Assembly (NCBI GenBank): GCA_017440575.1 | Contig: JAFSGY010000063.1 | Span: 1-44,314 of the forward strand | DNA from: Lachnospiraceae bacterium | GTDB lineage: Bacteria > Bacillota > Clostridia > Lachnospirales > Lachnospiraceae | Length of the DNA stretch: 44,314 nucleotides | Direction of reading: 5' to 3' | Shown: piece by piece, positions 7,566 through 16,418 of the stretch | Layout: each line of letters starts with the position of its first letter | How positions within the stretch are numbered: position 1 is the first letter of the stretch | The notes under the pieces: generated by a model | Database searches by the model: none | Seen by the model: only the letters and a program-made list of their open reading frames with translations | What the model was told of the DNA's origin: nothing | Position numbers and translations under genes: made by a program

Positions 7566-9029
7566 ATGGATATCTTATCATATACCGCGGTCGGACTTGC
7601 CAAGGCAATCAGAGAGGGAAAAACGACGGCTACAGAAGCCATGCAGGCAGTATTGGATAAAATCGAAGAAGTAGAGGAATCGATACATGCTTATGTGACG
7701 ATAGATAAGGAAAAAGCAATAAAAAAGGCAGAAGAAGTACAAAAAAAGATAGAGTCAGGAGAATTAACAGGAGCACTTGCAGGAGTTCCGATTGCCATTA
7801 AGGATAATTTGTGTACAGAAGATATGCTTACTACATGTTCGTCAAAAATGCTGGAAAATTTTGTTCCAACCTTTTCGGCGGAGGCGATTCGTAATCTGGA
7901 AAAGGCAGGAGCTGTTATCATTGGAAAGACGAACATGGATGAGTTTGCCATGGGCTCTACGACAGAAACTTCCTACTTTGGAGTAACCAGAAATCCTTGG
8001 AACACAGAGCATGTACCAGGTGGCTCATCAGGAGGCTCAGCCGCAGCAGTTGCAGCTTCGGAGTGTTTTTTTGCATTAGGTTCTGACACAGGTGGGTCTA
8101 TCAGGCAGCCGGCTGCATATTGCGGAGTGGTAGGCATGAAGCCGACCTATGGAACGGTATCAAGATATGGTCTGGTTGCCTATGGTTCATCACTAGATCA
8201 GATTGGACCGTTAACTAAGGATGTAACCGATTGTGCAACCGTTATGGAGGTTCTTGCTTCACATGATGAAAAGGATTCTACATCAATAAAAAGAGAGGAT
8301 ACGGATTTTACTTCTGCTTTGGTTGCGGATGTAAAGGGGATGAGAATTGGTATTCCAAGTGACTATTTCAGAGAGGGACTGAATCCAGAAATTAAGGATG
8401 CGGTACTTGCAACAGCAAAGGTATTAGAAGAAAAAGGTGCAATTGTCGAGGAATTCAACCTAAGTCTTGTAGAATATGCAATTCCTACCTATTATACCAT
8501 TGCATCCGCAGAGGCAAGCTCTAATCTGGAGCGTTTCGATGGTATTAAATATGGCTATCGTACACCAGAGTATGAAGGGCTTCACAACATGTATAAAAAG
8601 ACTCGTTCCGAGGGCTTTGGTGAGGAAGTAAAACGTAGAATTATGCTTGGTGCCTTTGTTCTTAGCGCAGGCTATTATGATGCCTATTATCTAAAAGCAT
8701 TACGCGTAAAATCCATGATTTGTAAGGCTTTTGATAAGGCATTTGAAAAGTATGACATTATCTTAGGTCCTGTAGCACCGACAACAGCACCGAAGCTGGG
8801 AGCAAGCCTTGCAGACCCTATGAAGATGTATCTTGCAGATATTTATACGATTTCTGTGAATCTTGCTGGACTTCCGGGAATTTCGGTTCCTTGTGGAATG
8901 GATTCTAAGGGACTTCCGATTGGTGTGCAGATGATTGCAAACAGCTTTGAGGAGAAGAAGCTGTTTCGGGCAGCATATACGTATGAAAAGACGAAGAGAA
9001 TGTCTAAGTCAGTAAAATGCGCTGAATAA
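7566..9029 (+). CDS. gatA: Asp-tRNA(Asn)/Glu-tRNA(Gln) amidotransferase subunit A
   Basis: The glutaminase subunit: it releases ammonia from glutamine and passes it through a tunnel to GatB. The protein has 487 residues, the usual length. The amidase-signature triad is present: the Lys of VPIAIKDN, the Ser of PGGSSGGSAAAVAA, and the nucleophilic Ser in GSDTGGSIRQPA. The C-terminal motif AGLPGISVPCGMDSKGLPIGVQ is typical. The ATG at 7566 follows a GGAATGGAGAT stretch. It lies 31 bases after gatC and 44 bases before gatB. Confidence 0.97.
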   Translation: MDILSYTAVGLAKAIREGKTTATEAMQAVLDKIEEVEESIHAYVTIDKEKAIKKAEEVQKKIESGELTGALAGVPIAIKDNLCTEDMLTTCSSKMLENFVPTFSAEAIRNLEKAGAVIIGKTNMDEFAMGSTTETSYFGVTRNPWNTEHVPGGSSGGSAAAVAASECFFALGSDTGGSIRQPAAYCGVVGMKPTYGTVSRYGLVAYGSSLDQIGPLTKDVTDCATVMEVLASHDEKDSTSIKREDTDFTSALVADVKGMRIGIPSDYFREGLNPEIKDAVLATAKVLEEKGAIVEEFNLSLVEYAIPTYYTIASAEASSNLERFDGIKYGYRTPEYEGLHNMYKKTRSEGFGEEVKRRIMLGAFVLSAGYYDAYYLKALRVKSMICKAFDKAFEKYDIILGPVAPTTAPKLGASLADPMKMYLADIYTISVNLAGLPGISVPCGMDSKGLPIGVQMIANSFEEKKLFRAAYTYEKTKRMSKSVKCAE

Positions 9030-9073
9030 GACATTCTAAAGTTTTGTAAGTGAATAATAAGGAGATTAGAAAA

Positions 9074-10504
9074 ATGCATAAGCAATACGAAACCGTGATA
9101 GGTCTGGAGGTGCATGTAGAGCTTGCAACCAAGACAAAGATATTCTGTGGCTGTTCTACAGAATTTGGCGGAGCACCGAATACGCATACCTGTCCGGTAT
9201 GTACAGGTATGCCGGGTTCGCTTCCGGTTCTGAATAGAAAAGTAGTAGAATATGCCATAGCAGTAGGTCTTGCAACCAATTGTAATATTACACAGTATTG
9301 TAAGTTTGATCGTAAGAATTATTTCTATCCTGATAATCCACAGAACTATCAGATTAGCCAGTTATATTTGCCAATCTGCCGAAATGGCCATGTAGACATT
9401 GAAACGGAAAGTGGAAAGAAGTCTGTAAGAATCCATGAGATTCATATGGAAGAGGATGCAGGAAAGATGATTCATGATGAGTGGGAGGATTGTTCTCTTG
9501 TGGATTACAACCGTTCCGGTGTGCCTTTAATCGAGATTGTATCCGAGCCAGATATGAGAAGTGCCGAGGAGGTTATTGCCTATCTGGAAAAGCTGCGTAT
9601 GCTCATACAGTATCTGGGAGCTTCTGATTGTAAGCTCAATGAAGGCTCTATGAGAGCTGATGTGAACTTGTCAGTCAGAGAGGTTGGAGCAAAGGAGTAT
9701 GGAACTAGAACTGAGATGAAGAATCTGAACTCATTTCGTTCCATTACTCATGCCATTAAAGCAGAGAGAGAACGGCAGATAGAGCTTCTTGAAGCTGGTC
9801 AGACAGTGGTACAGGAGACAAGGCGCTGGGATGAAAATAGAGAAGAGTCTTATACGATGCGTTCGAAAGAGGATGCACAGGATTATCGTTATTTTCCAGA
9901 TCCGGATCTTGTTCCAATCTATATCAGTGATGAATGGATTGAGGAAATCAGAAAGAGTCAGCCGGAATTCAGAGAAGCGAAGATGGTGCGTTATAAGGAG
10001 GAATTTGATATTCCTGAATATGATATTGGTATTATTACGGATTCTAAGCATATGGCAGATCTTTTTGAGGAAACAACCGCAATCTGTAAGCAACCCAAAA
10101 AGGTATCAAACTGGCTGATGGGTGAGACACTTCGGTTGTTAAAAGAAAAGAGCATGGATGCCGAGGATATTGTCTTTTCACCGGAGCATCTTGCGAAGCT
10201 GATTGGACTTGTAGATGCTAAGGCAATCACAGGGACAGTGGCAAAGGAAGTCTTTGAAATTATGTTTGAGAAGGATATAGACCCGGAAAGCTATGTGGAG
10301 GAGAAGGGCTTAAAGACCGTAAACGATGAAGGCACGCTTCGAAAGACAATCGAAGAGGTAATTGTCGATAATCCGAAATCGGTGGAGGATTATCATAATG
10401 GTAAGGAGAAGGCAATTGGGTTCCTTGTAGGTCAGACCATGAAGGCAATGAAGGGGCAGGCAGATGTTGGATTGGTAAATCAGATATTGAAGGAATTGTT
10501 GTAG
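9074..10504 (+). CDS. gatB: Asp-tRNA(Asn)/Glu-tRNA(Gln) amidotransferase subunit B
   Basis: The kinase/amidotransferase subunit that phosphorylates the misacylated Glu or Asp on tRNA and amidates it. The protein has 476 residues. IGLEVHVELATKTKIFCGC, CPVCTGMPGSLPVLN, the DRKNYFYPDNPQNYQISQ stretch and RYFPDPDL are diagnostic. Two pairs of cysteines near the N-terminus (C-G-C and C-P-V-C) are consistent with the zinc site found in many GatB proteins. The C-terminal YqeY-like tail ends in AMKGQADVGLVNQILKELL. The ATG at 9074 follows AAGGAG; the in-frame GTG at 9050 lies before that site. Last gene of the operon, ended by a strong hairpin shared with the convergent pepF. Confidence 0.97.
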   Translation: MHKQYETVIGLEVHVELATKTKIFCGCSTEFGGAPNTHTCPVCTGMPGSLPVLNRKVVEYAIAVGLATNCNITQYCKFDRKNYFYPDNPQNYQISQLYLPICRNGHVDIETESGKKSVRIHEIHMEEDAGKMIHDEWEDCSLVDYNRSGVPLIEIVSEPDMRSAEEVIAYLEKLRMLIQYLGASDCKLNEGSMRADVNLSVREVGAKEYGTRTEMKNLNSFRSITHAIKAERERQIELLEAGQTVVQETRRWDENREESYTMRSKEDAQDYRYFPDPDLVPIYISDEWIEEIRKSQPEFREAKMVRYKEEFDIPEYDIGIITDSKHMADLFEETTAICKQPKKVSNWLMGETLRLLKEKSMDAEDIVFSPEHLAKLIGLVDAKAITGTVAKEVFEIMFEKDIDPESYVEEKGLKTVNDEGTLRKTIEEVIVDNPKSVEDYHNGKEKAIGFLVGQTMKAMKGQADVGLVNQILKELL

Positions 10505-10510
10505 AGAATA

Positions 10511-10548
10511 AAAAGGCTACGCACAAGGGTAACTGTGCGTAGCCTTTT
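10511..10548. terminator. Bidirectional terminator between gatB and pepF
   Basis: Perfect 15-bp arms at 10511-10525 and 10534-10548, beginning with AAAA and ending with TTTT, so it can terminate both convergent transcripts. Confidence 0.9.
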
Positions 10549-10560
10549 GGCAATGGATTG

Positions 10561-12369
10561 TTATTTCATTAATTCTTCCATCTCGTCAATTAGATTGTCA
10601 AACAGCTTCAAAGCTTCTTCAATAGGAGCCTTTGAGGACATATCAACGCCTGCATCCTTTAAGATAGATACGGGATCTTTGGAACAGCCTGCACAAAGGA
10701 AGTTCTCGATATAAGCCTTTACAGCCGGTTCCCCTTCCTTCAAAATCTTCTGCGATAAAGCAATGGCAGCGGAAAAGCCGGTTGCATATTGATATACGTA
10801 GAAGTTGTAGTAGAAATGAGGAATTCTTGCCCATTCCAAGTCAATCTGCTCATCGTGAATGATATCATCACCAAAGTACAGATGAATCAGGTCATGATAA
10901 ATCTGACAAGCGCTTTCAGCATTAATGCTTTCCCCATTTTGAACAAGCTCACTCATTTTTAGCTCAAATTCCGCAAACATAGTCTGGCGGTAAAGGGTAG
11001 CGCGGAACTGTTCTAAGAAGTGATTAATCAGGTGCGCACGTTCTTTTTTGTCAGTAGTCTGTTGTAACAAATATTGCATAAGAAGTGCTTCATTACAGGT
11101 AGAAGCAACCTCGGCTACAAAGATAACGTAGTCAGAATCAATGACAGGCTGTGTTTTATTGGAATAGTAGGAGTGGAGAGCATGCCCCATCTCGTGTGCC
11201 AGCGTAAAGGCAGAGTCCAGATTGTCCTTGTGGTTAAGTAGGACATAAGGATGTTTTCTTGTGCCACAGGAGTATGCACCACTGCGCTTGCCAACATTTT
11301 CATAGACATCAATCCAACGGTTAGTAAATCCTTCCTCTAAAATAGAAATATAATCGTTACCAAGTACCTTTAATGCCTCATGAACTTTTTCTTTCGCTTC
11401 TTCAAAAGTGATTTTGGTGTCGGCATCAGTTATCATTGGCACATACAGGTCATACATATGAAGTTCATCTACATTTAAGAGCTTTTTACGAAGGCGAACA
11501 TATTTGTACATGGAGTCCATGTTGTTGTGAACAGCTTCAATTAAGTTGTAATAAACGGAAGTATCGACATTTGTCTCATCAAGAGCCGCCTCTAAGGCAG
11601 AGCCATAGTGACGCATATCAGCGTTGAATTTTAACTGTTTCATCTGAGCGGATAAAATGGCAGCGGAGGTATTCTTCAAGGAATCATAGGTGCTGTAAAG
11701 TGATTCAAAAGCAGCCTTTCTAACATTTCTGTCAGAATTGTGCATGAGCGGAATAAAGCTTGCATGAGTAACGGGAAGTGTATTTCCGTCTTTATCTGTT
11801 ATAGCTTCAAAGGTCATATCGGCATTGTTCAGTAATCCGTTAATGTCTCCAGGTGCCTGCATCAAGTCACCGGCAGCAGCCATAATCCGTTCTTCTTCGT
11901 TACTTAATATATGTGCTTTCTTGCGACGAATGTTTGCCAAGTATCTCTTGTATTCTGCTAAAGCCGGTTCTTCTACAAAGAACTGTTCTAGTGATTCATC
12001 AGAGATGGTCAAGATTTCCGGTTCGGCAAAGGAGAATGCGCCTGCCAGAGAAACATACAGACCAGAGGTCTGATCCTTATAACCTTGCCATTTTGTGTTT
12101 TTTGTGTCTTCATCAGCCTTGCGAAATGCGTAATTGGCAAAGCTGTCAAGGAGGATAGAAACCTCATCCTGTAGCTTCAAAAAGCCAAGTAGAGATTTGC
12201 TGTTTTCACCAAGCTTTCCTTGATAGGAAGTAATCTGTGGAAGCATGGCTTTTAGTTGCTCCATGTCTTTTTTCCAATCCTCTTCGGTAGCGTATAAATC
12301 CTCCAGTGCCCATGTGTATTCCTCTGGAATCTCATGACGCTGTGGGATTATATTGTTTGTTTCAGCCAT
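10561..12369 (-). CDS. pepF: Oligoendopeptidase F (M3 metallopeptidase)
   Basis: A cytoplasmic zinc endopeptidase that cleaves oligopeptides. The protein has 602 residues from the chosen start, normal for PepF. The zinc site HEMGHALHSYYSN is visible, followed by the usual downstream region with EVASTCNEALLMQYLL, whose Glu would be the third ligand; the C-terminus has PHFYYNFYVYQYATGFSAAIALS, typical of the family. I chose the ATG at 12369 (MAETNN), which has AGAAGG upstream; the in-frame ATG at 12393 has no binding site. It is monocistronic, convergent with gatB and divergent from addB, and its upstream region contains two large inverted repeats. Confidence 0.95.
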   Translation of the reverse strand: MAETNNIIPQRHEIPEEYTWALEDLYATEEDWKKDMEQLKAMLPQITSYQGKLGENSKSLLGFLKLQDEVSILLDSFANYAFRKADEDTKNTKWQGYKDQTSGLYVSLAGAFSFAEPEILTISDESLEQFFVEEPALAEYKRYLANIRRKKAHILSNEEERIMAAAGDLMQAPGDINGLLNNADMTFEAITDKDGNTLPVTHASFIPLMHNSDRNVRKAAFESLYSTYDSLKNTSAAILSAQMKQLKFNADMRHYGSALEAALDETNVDTSVYYNLIEAVHNNMDSMYKYVRLRKKLLNVDELHMYDLYVPMITDADTKITFEEAKEKVHEALKVLGNDYISILEEGFTNRWIDVYENVGKRSGAYSCGTRKHPYVLLNHKDNLDSAFTLAHEMGHALHSYYSNKTQPVIDSDYVIFVAEVASTCNEALLMQYLLQQTTDKKERAHLINHFLEQFRATLYRQTMFAEFELKMSELVQNGESINAESACQIYHDLIHLYFGDDIIHDEQIDLEWARIPHFYYNFYVYQYATGFSAAIALSQKILKEGEPAVKAYIENFLCAGCSKDPVSILKDAGVDMSSKAPIEEALKLFDNLIDEMEELMK

Positions 12370-12530
12370 ATTTTTCTTACCTTCTTTCTTCATTTTATAA
12401 ATATAATTGGTTTATTATTACTTTATTTCTAGTATTTCACATTTAAGTCTAGGCTATCATTTTTGTGTGGATTATGCAATAATGGAAAGAAAAAGGTGTT
12501 ATGTTAAATTCGGGCTCAAGCGTATATGTT

Positions 12531-12742
12531 GGGCTGTCAGTGTGTTGGTTACAAGTCCCGGACACAAAGCCTAAGAGTTGCTAAATGTCCTCTTCTGACA
12601 GCTTTGATTAGCAACCTCCTTCGCAAACTCGTCTGCTTTGCGGACTCAAACAGTGCTCCAGAGGTTGCCTGCTGTCATCAGAGAACATTAAGAAACTCTA
12701 AGACTTTGCTTTAGGGACTTGCAACCAACACACTGACAGCCC
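12531..12742. repeat. 212-bp nested imperfect inverted repeat
   Basis: The outer arms 12531-12559 and 12714-12742 match at 28 of 29 positions when one is reverse-complemented. Symmetry continues inward around the same centre (about 12636.5): TAAGAGTT at 12572-12579 with its complement at 12694-12701, TGACAGC at 12596-12602 with 12671-12677, GCAACCTC at 12611-12618 with 12661-12668, and a terminal hairpin with stem CGCAAA at 12622-12642. The whole would fold as one long hairpin. It could be a non-autonomous miniature element, a structured RNA or a protein-binding palindrome. No transposase or obvious target duplication is visible. Confidence 0.8.
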
Positions 12743-12835
12743 TGCAACACTTCGCTCAATCAGAAAGTTATTACATTGGGGCATATGCATTCGCCTTATA
12801 CAGACTGAAAGAAGGAGTGCTCACAGCTCTACAGC

Positions 12836-12965
12836 TGAGCCATGCTGCCCACTTGCAGCAGAGCTGCTCGTTGGCACGGCGTTCGCCATATTGTCCACTG
12901 CCTAAAGTTGCTCTTATGTGAGCAAGCTCCCAACGAGCAATTTAGTCACTGTACAGCATGGCTCA
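12836..12965. repeat. 130-bp imperfect inverted repeat upstream of addB
   Basis: The outer arms TGAGCCATGCTG at 12836-12847 and the exact complement at 12954-12965 are perfect. Inner arms TGCTCGTTGG at 12865-12874 and its complement at 12930-12939 share nearly the same centre. The repeat ends 33 bases before the addB start codon, so a transcript crossing it could form a long stem in the leader. It is not an obvious copy of the 12531-12742 repeat, though the design is the same. Confidence 0.7.
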
Positions 12966-12998
12966 CTAAAACCAAATTTGACATAGAAAGGTATAAAT

Positions 12999-15900
12999 AT
13001 GGGATTACGTTTTTATATAGGTGGCTCCGGTTCAGGGAAGAGTTACAGGTTATATGAACATATTATAGAGGAAGCGCAGAAGAATCCGCACCGCAATTAT
13101 TTGATTGTCGTGCCGGATCAGTTTACGATGCAGACACAGCTTGATATGGTTCGTAAGAGTCCGAATAAAGGCATTATGAACATTGATGTCTTGAGTTTTG
13201 GAAGACTTTCTCATCGTATTTTTGCCGAGGTAGGTGGAAATGACAAGCCGGTGCTGGATGATACGGGAAAGAGTCTGGTACTTCGAAGTGTAGCTTCAGG
13301 CTTAGAAGATGAACTTAGTGTGATGAAGCGTAACATTAAGAAAATAGGCTATATTCATGAAGTAAAGTCTGCGTTATCGGAATTCATGCAGTACGGACTT
13401 GGGTTGAAGGAAGTGGAGCAGCTTACACAGTATGCTTCGAAAAGAGGAGCTCTTTTCTATAAATTGCAGGACTTAAAAACCTTATACGATGGTTTTTTAA
13501 AATACATACAAGATAGATATATCACAACGGAAGAAACTCTTGATTTGTTAAGATGTGCGTTGCCAAAGTCAGAGATTGTAAGAGACAGTGTGATTGCCTT
13601 TGATGGTTTTACAGGCTTTACACCGGTACAGAATAAGGTAATCCAGCAGCTTATGATATTGGCCAAAGAGGTTATCATGACGATAACGATGGATACGGGA
13701 GAAGACGCATATTTGCTAGACGGTGAACAAAAGCTGTTCCATCTAAGTAAAAAGACGATTTATGACTTAACCAGACTTGCTAAGGAAGCAGGAGTAAAAA
13801 GAGAAGAGGATGTGATTCTTAGAGAGCCTGTTGTTTATCGTTATCGTAACAATCCCGGTATGGCGCATTTGGAAAAGGAGCTGTTCCGCTATCCATATAA
13901 GGTATATGAGGAGGAACAGGATGCCATTCATATGTTTGAAGCAACAAATCCAAAGGAAGAGCTTAGACAGGTTTGCCTTGCTATCAAGAAGCTGATTCGA
14001 ACCAAGGATTACTGCTATCGTGATATTGCTGTGGTAACAGGCGATATGGAACGCTATGGCTTTTTAGCTAAGGAGGAATTTGAAAAGTTTCAGATTCCAT
14101 ATTTCCTCGACCAGACGAATAAGCTTGTGCTGAATCCTTTTGTGGAATTTATCAGAAGTGCGCTGTTAGTTGTGATTCAGGACTATTCCTATGAGTCGGT
14201 ATTCCATTTTCTAAGATGTGGTCTGTCGGGCATTACACCGGAGGAAACGGACAAGCTTGAGAATTATATTATTACCATGGGGATTCGTGGGAAAAAGAGA
14301 TGGAGTACGATTTTTAGCAGACGTTTACAACGCGAAGAGGAAGAAGCGAAGGATTTGCAGGAACTGAACGCTTTGCGTGAGCGTATTGTAACCATGCTGG
14401 AACCGTTGATGATAAAAGAGGCAACAGGTGAGGTCTTTGTCAAGGCGTTGTATGAGTTTATCGTGCGTGCTGAGATTGAAGAAAAGCTTTTTGTTTATGA
14501 GCAGCATTTTGAAGCAGAAGGAGACTTGGTTAAGGCGAAAGAATACGCACAGATTTACCGTCTTGTCATGGAGCTTTTGGAGCAGATTATCGGGCTTCTT
14601 GGTCAGGAAACGATGCAAATCAAGGAGTTTGCGGATATTTTAGATGCAGGCTTTGCTGAGATAAAGGTAGGAACGATTCCACAGAATGTCGATAAAGTAG
14701 TAATCGGAGATATCGAGAGAACACGTCTTTGCGAGATTAAGGCGTTATTTTTCGTGGGTGTAAATGATGGTGTGATTCCAAAGAGTGGTGGAAATGGCGG
14801 TATTATCTCGGATATAGACCGTGAGTTCTTGCAGGAGTCAGAGTTTGAGCTGGCTCCGACACCAAGACAGCAGATGTACATACAACGCTTATATCTGTAT
14901 TTGATGATGACAAAGCCCACAGAACATTTATATCTTTCTTATGCGAAGGTAGACAGTGAGGGTAAGAGTATTCGTCCGGCATATTTGATTAGCACGGTTT
15001 CCAAGCTGTTTCCGGGGCTTACGATAGAGCAGCCGGAGCTGTTGACGATAACAGAGCAGATGGAATCATCGGCAGATAGTATGGAATATCTGGTAAAGCT
15101 GCTTCGCAGCTATGCGGCAGATGAGCTTTCCATGGAAGAAGAGAAAAAAATATTTTTTACATTATATGACAATTATGTCAGAAATGAAGCCTATATGCCG
15201 ATAATTGAGCAAATGAAAAAGGCAGCCTTTTTCCATTATCAGAACAGAAGATTGCCCAAGGAGCTTGCAAGGGCGTTATACGGTCAGATATTGAAAAACA
15301 GCGTGAGCCGATTGGAGAAGTTTGCGGCATGTGCGTATGCACATTTTCTGCAATATGGCTTACGCTTAGAGGAAAGAGACCGATACAGCTTTGAAAGTGT
15401 GGATATGGGAAATATATTTCATGCCGTTTTGGAAGAATTTGCAGAGAAGCTTGAGAAGGAAGGCTATACATGGCTTGATTTTCCGAAGGATACGGCTGAA
15501 CGCCTGATTGGTGAGTGTTTAGAGAGCTATGCGGCTTCTTATGGAGAGACTGTTTTGTACAGCAGTAAGCGCAATGAATATATGATTACAAGAATGCACA
15601 GGATTCTGAATCGAACTGTTCAGACCCTGCAATACCAGTTAAAACAGGGTGTATTTCAGCCGGAGAACTTTGAACTTTCTTTCCAGATGACTTCGGATTT
15701 GGAGGCGGTGAATATCTCGCTTTCAGAAGAGGAAAAGATGCACTTGATAGGACGAATTGACCGAATTGACACTTGTAAGCAAGGCGATAAGCTCTATGTA
15801 AAGGTTATAGATTATAAATCAGGAACCCGTAAATTTGACTTAGCGGCATTGTATTACGGATTACAGCTACAGCTAGTTGTCTATATGAATGCGGCAGTCG

Positions 15901-16415
15901 AGACACAGAAGAAGAAAAATCCTGACATGAATGTCATTCCTGCGGCTATGCTGTACTATCATGTGAGTGACCCGATGACGGAAACAGAAAAGGGTAAGCC
16001 TGACCCGCAGGAGATTGAAAAGGCTATTCTGGATGAGCTGAAAATGACAGGAATGGTCAGTGATGACGAAGAAGTGATACGACTGATGGATTCGGAATTT
16101 ACTGATAAATCACAGATTCTTCCGGTAGCTAAGAAAAAGGATGGAAGCTTTACGAAAACCTCCAGTATCCTGTCACAGGAGGATTTTAAGGTGGTTTCTG
16201 ATTATGTAAACCATAAGATAAAGGAAATTGGAACTTCGATTTTAGATGGTGAGATTGCATTAAACCCTTATGAGCAGAGTAAGAGTAATGCATGTACTTA
16301 TTGCAGCTATCGTGGTATTTGTGGCTTTGACCGTAAGCTTGGTTCAGGGCTTATACGTGAATTAGAGGAGCTGGACCAGGATATGGCATTGGAACGAATG
16401 AAAGGGGAGGTGTAG
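12999..16415 (+). CDS. addB: ATP-dependent helicase/deoxyribonuclease subunit B
   Basis: Subunit of the AddAB helicase-nuclease, which resects double-strand breaks and loads RecA, as RecBCD does. The protein has 1138 residues. A Walker A motif (GGSGSGKS) stands at residues 8-15. The C-terminal nuclease domain has VIDYKSGTRKFDLAALYYGLQLQLVVY. The four iron-sulfur cysteines characteristic of AddB are all present: Cys778, then Cys1099, Cys1102 and Cys1108 (C-X2-C-X5-C), matching the split arrangement known from Bacillus. A GAAAGG stretch precedes the ATG at 12999. It is directly followed by addA with a 3-base gap, and its leader borders a 130-bp palindrome. Confidence 0.95.
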   Translation: MGLRFYIGGSGSGKSYRLYEHIIEEAQKNPHRNYLIVVPDQFTMQTQLDMVRKSPNKGIMNIDVLSFGRLSHRIFAEVGGNDKPVLDDTGKSLVLRSVASGLEDELSVMKRNIKKIGYIHEVKSALSEFMQYGLGLKEVEQLTQYASKRGALFYKLQDLKTLYDGFLKYIQDRYITTEETLDLLRCALPKSEIVRDSVIAFDGFTGFTPVQNKVIQQLMILAKEVIMTITMDTGEDAYLLDGEQKLFHLSKKTIYDLTRLAKEAGVKREEDVILREPVVYRYRNNPGMAHLEKELFRYPYKVYEEEQDAIHMFEATNPKEELRQVCLAIKKLIRTKDYCYRDIAVVTGDMERYGFLAKEEFEKFQIPYFLDQTNKLVLNPFVEFIRSALLVVIQDYSYESVFHFLRCGLSGITPEETDKLENYIITMGIRGKKRWSTIFSRRLQREEEEAKDLQELNALRERIVTMLEPLMIKEATGEVFVKALYEFIVRAEIEEKLFVYEQHFEAEGDLVKAKEYAQIYRLVMELLEQIIGLLGQETMQIKEFADILDAGFAEIKVGTIPQNVDKVVIGDIERTRLCEIKALFFVGVNDGVIPKSGGNGGIISDIDREFLQESEFELAPTPRQQMYIQRLYLYLMMTKPTEHLYLSYAKVDSEGKSIRPAYLISTVSKLFPGLTIEQPELLTITEQMESSADSMEYLVKLLRSYAADELSMEEEKKIFFTLYDNYVRNEAYMPIIEQMKKAAFFHYQNRRLPKELARALYGQILKNSVSRLEKFAACAYAHFLQYGLRLEERDRYSFESVDMGNIFHAVLEEFAEKLEKEGYTWLDFPKDTAERLIGECLESYAASYGETVLYSSKRNEYMITRMHRILNRTVQTLQYQLKQGVFQPENFELSFQMTSDLEAVNISLSEEEKMHLIGRIDRIDTCKQGDKLYVKVIDYKSGTRKFDLAALYYGLQLQLVVYMNAAVETQKKKNPDMNVIPAAMLYYHVSDPMTETEKGKPDPQEIEKAILDELKMTGMVSDDEEVIRLMDSEFTDKSQILPVAKKKDGSFTKTSSILSQEDFKVVSDYVNHKIKEIGTSILDGEIALNPYEQSKSNACTYCSYRGICGFDRKLGSGLIRELEELDQDMALERMKGEV

Positions 16416-16418
16416 GAC

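Larger units (their letters stand above)
12370..12998. other. Gene-free 629-base interval between pepF and addB
   Basis: The pepF side (about 12370-12480) is A+T-rich and likely holds its promoter, though no clear pair of boxes stands out. The rest is visibly more G+C-rich than its surroundings and consists mainly of two nested inverted repeats, at 12531-12742 and 12836-12965. Short open frames cross it but look like by-products of the palindromes: they have no ribosome binding sites and no recognisable sequence. Confidence 0.7.

Noticed and set aside
12526-12714. Open frame of about 62 codons across the 212-bp palindrome
   Set aside because: No ribosome binding site, no recognisable sequence, and it is explained by the inverted repeat.
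12978-12998. TTGACA just before addB as a promoter -35 box
   Set aside because: No -10 box lies at 16-18 bases; TATAAA is only 9 bases away and the start codon follows immediately.
12842-13057. Open frame crossing the second palindrome into addB
   Set aside because: It overlaps the addB start in another frame and lacks a binding site.
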